A stretch of DNA of 64,000 nt. It comes from Rothia halotolerans (GTDB lineage: Bacteria; Actinomycetota; Actinomycetes; Actinomycetales; Micrococcaceae). The position numbers were made by a program, and so were the translations under genes. This document shows positions 62,511-64,000 of the stretch, one piece after another; position 1 is the first letter of the stretch; each line of letters opens with the position of its first letter. The stretch lies in the NCBI RefSeq assembly GCF_004136635.1, contig NZ_NOIU01000001.1, forward strand, positions 558,001 to 622,000, given 5' to 3'. The notes beneath the pieces are model-generated. The model was not told the DNA's origin. It ran no database searches and saw only the letters and a list, made by a program, of their open reading frames with translations.

Positions 62511-64000
62511 CTAGTGGTCGCTGCTGGAGGGCATCGCGAAGGACGCCCCGGACACGTGGGTCGGCTCGGGCCAGCGCTGGGTGATGACCTTGCCGCGGGT
62601 GTAGAACCGGACGCCGTCCGGGCCGTACATGTGCAGGTCGCCGAACAGCGAGTTCTTCCAGCCGCCGAAGGAGTGCCAGGCGACCGGCACCGGCAGCGGC
62701 ACGTTGATGCCGATCATGCCGACCTGGACCTTGCGCTGGAAGGTCCGCGCCACGGCGCCGTTGGAGGTGAACACCGCGGTGCCGTTGCCGTAGGGGTTGG
62801 CGTTGATGATCTCGATGGCCTCCTCGAGCGACTCGGCGCGCAGGACCACCAGGACGGGGCCGAAGATCTCCTCCTCGTAGGCGCTCATCGTCTGGTTGAC
62901 CTTGTCCAGGATCGTCGGCCCGACGAAGAAGCCCTCCTCGTGGTCCTTCACGATCAGGTCGCGGCCGTCCAGGACGACGGCGGCGCCGTCGTGCTGCGCC
63001 TCGCCCACGATCCGCTCGATCCGCTCCTTGGCGGCCGGGGTGATGACCGGGCCCATGTCGGCGTCGGGATCGGTGCCGTCGGTGACCTTGATGCCCGCCG
63101 CCAGGTCCTTGACCCGGCTGACGATCTCGTCGGCGGCGTCGCCCACGGCGACCGCCACGGAGATCGCCATGCAGCGCTCGCCCGCGGAGCCGAAGGCGGC
63201 GGCGTTGAGGTGCTCGGCGGCCATGGTCATGTCGGCGTCGGGCATGATGACGGCGTGGTTCTTGGCGCCGCCCAGGGCCTGGACCCGCTTGCCGTTGCGG
63301 GTGCCGGTCTCGTGGATGTGCTTGGCGATCGGCGTCGAGCCCACGAAGGAGATGCCGTCCACGTCCGGGTGCTCCAGCAGGCCGTCCACCATCTCCTTGT
63401 CGCCGTGCAGGACGTTGAACACGCCGTCGGGCAGGCCGGCCTGCTTCCACAGCTTGGCCAGCAGGCCCGAGGCGGAGGGGTCCCGCTCGGAGGGCTTGAG
63501 GATGAAGGCGTTGCCGGTGGCGATCGCGACGGGCGACATCCACAGCGGCACCATGACGGGGAAGTTGAACGGCGTGATGCCGGCGACGACGCCGAGCGGC
63601 TGGCGGAAGGAGTAGACGTCGATCCCGGTCGAGACCTGGTCGGAGTACTCCCCCTTCAGCAGCTCGAAGAGCCCGCAGGCGAACTCCACGACCTCGAGGC
63701 CGCGCTTGACCTCGCCCTTGGCGTCCGAGAGGACCTTGCCGTGCTCGGAGGTGATGATCGCGGCCAGCTCGTCGGCGTGGGCGTTGACCAGCTCGCGGAA
63801 GGAGAAGAGGACGGCGGAGCGCTTGGCCAGCGACATGTCGCCCCACTGCTCGCCGGCCTCCTTGGCCGCGGCCACGGCGGCGTTCAGGTCGTCCTGGCCG
63901 CCCAGGTGCAGGTTGCCGGTCACCTGGCCGGTCGCCGGGTTGTACACGTCCTGGCGACGCTCGCCGGAGCCGGCGGTCTCCTCGCCGTTGATGAAGTGCA
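62511..64000 (-). CDS. mmsA: CoA-acylating methylmalonate-semialdehyde dehydrogenase, 5' end outside the window
   Basis: The 496 visible residues run off the window edge; the frame is open to base 64000, and HFINGEETAG at the edge is close to the usual N-terminus. Signatures are ITPFNFPVMVP, ALGGAKNHAVIMPDAD (the MMSDH form lacking the usual Glu base) and AGERCMAISVAV with the catalytic Cys. The enzyme converts malonate or methylmalonate semialdehyde to acetyl- or propionyl-CoA, the last step of inositol and of valine breakdown (IolA/MmsA). It leads the minus-strand iol block. Confidence 0.93.
   Translation of the reverse strand, partial: HFINGEETAGSGERRQDVYNPATGQVTGNLHLGGQDDLNAAVAAAKEAGEQWGDMSLAKRSAVLFSFRELVNAHADELAAIITSEHGKVLSDAKGEVKRGLEVVEFACGLFELLKGEYSDQVSTGIDVYSFRQPLGVVAGITPFNFPVMVPLWMSPVAIATGNAFILKPSERDPSASGLLAKLWKQAGLPDGVFNVLHGDKEMVDGLLEHPDVDGISFVGSTPIAKHIHETGTRNGKRVQALGGAKNHAVIMPDADMTMAAEHLNAAAFGSAGERCMAISVAVAVGDAADEIVSRVKDLAAGIKVTDGTDPDADMGPVITPAAKERIERIVGEAQHDGAAVVLDGRDLIVKDHEEGFFVGPTILDKVNQTMSAYEEEIFGPVLVVLRAESLEEAIEIINANPYGNGTAVFTSNGAVARTFQRKVQVGMIGINVPLPVPVAWHSFGGWKNSLFGDLHMYGPDGVRFYTRGKVITQRWPEPTHVSGASFAMPSSSDH

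Overview
The window is a contiguous piece of a very GC-rich chromosome with dense, short-spaced genes. Codon use, a GAPDH with a long N-terminal extension, many leaderless start codons (TANNNT box, 6-7 bases, then ATG/GTG) and twin-arginine/lipobox proteins point to an actinobacterium, most likely a member of the Micrococcales; the genus cannot be fixed from sequence alone. No rRNA, tRNA, insertion sequence or CRISPR array was recognised.

Layout. 1-10.5 kb: tail of a PTS permease (EIIA), a thioesterase, an amino acid permease, an MBL hydrolase, a YhhQ-type transporter, a PdxK/ThiD kinase, purU, two TetR regulators, a ParB-like small protein and a DHA2 drug exporter translationally coupled to its TetR. 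10.6-15.3 kb: sulfur scavenging, with an NtaA/DszA-type flavin monooxygenase divergent from an ssuBAC-type transporter headed by an S-box (SAM) riboswitch. 15.4-22 kb: acetyl-CoA synthetase, nitrilase-family amidase, HAD phosphatase, serS and a lipid kinase whose 5' part is frameshifted.

22.06-28.13 kb is the exceptional region: one minus-strand operon on lower-GC DNA that looks like an undescribed peptide (RiPP) biosynthetic cluster. It starts with two homologous 24- and 25-residue Cys-rich precursor peptides ending RCMCT. An intercistronic hairpin follows, then an LPLAT/HtrB-like acyltransferase with an altered catalytic motif, a LolD-type ABC ATPase, an FtsX-type permease, and an E1-like ThiF enzyme fused to a PqqD-like precursor-binding (RRE) domain. 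No YcaO, lanthionine synthetase, radical SAM or lasso enzyme is nearby.

28.2-51.8 kb is mostly housekeeping: pheA with a rhodanese, an arginase-family enzyme lacking one metal ligand, phosphoglucomutase, an AlbA_2/Schlafen-type regulator with operator-like repeats, OPT and uracil/xanthine permeases, a low-GC orphan gene, a glycerophosphodiesterase/HAD/PEBP set, a PfkB kinase, GAPDH, M18 aminopeptidase, CPBP protease, a Trp-repeat membrane protein, RarD, a TIGR01777 oxidoreductase and a pyrimidine-dimer glycosylase. 51.9-64 kb is an inositol catabolism region: sugar porter, GntR regulator, iolB, two Gfo/Idh/MocA dehydrogenases, and a minus-strand block iolA/mmsA, iolE, iolG, iolH, with matching operator-like sites at two promoters.
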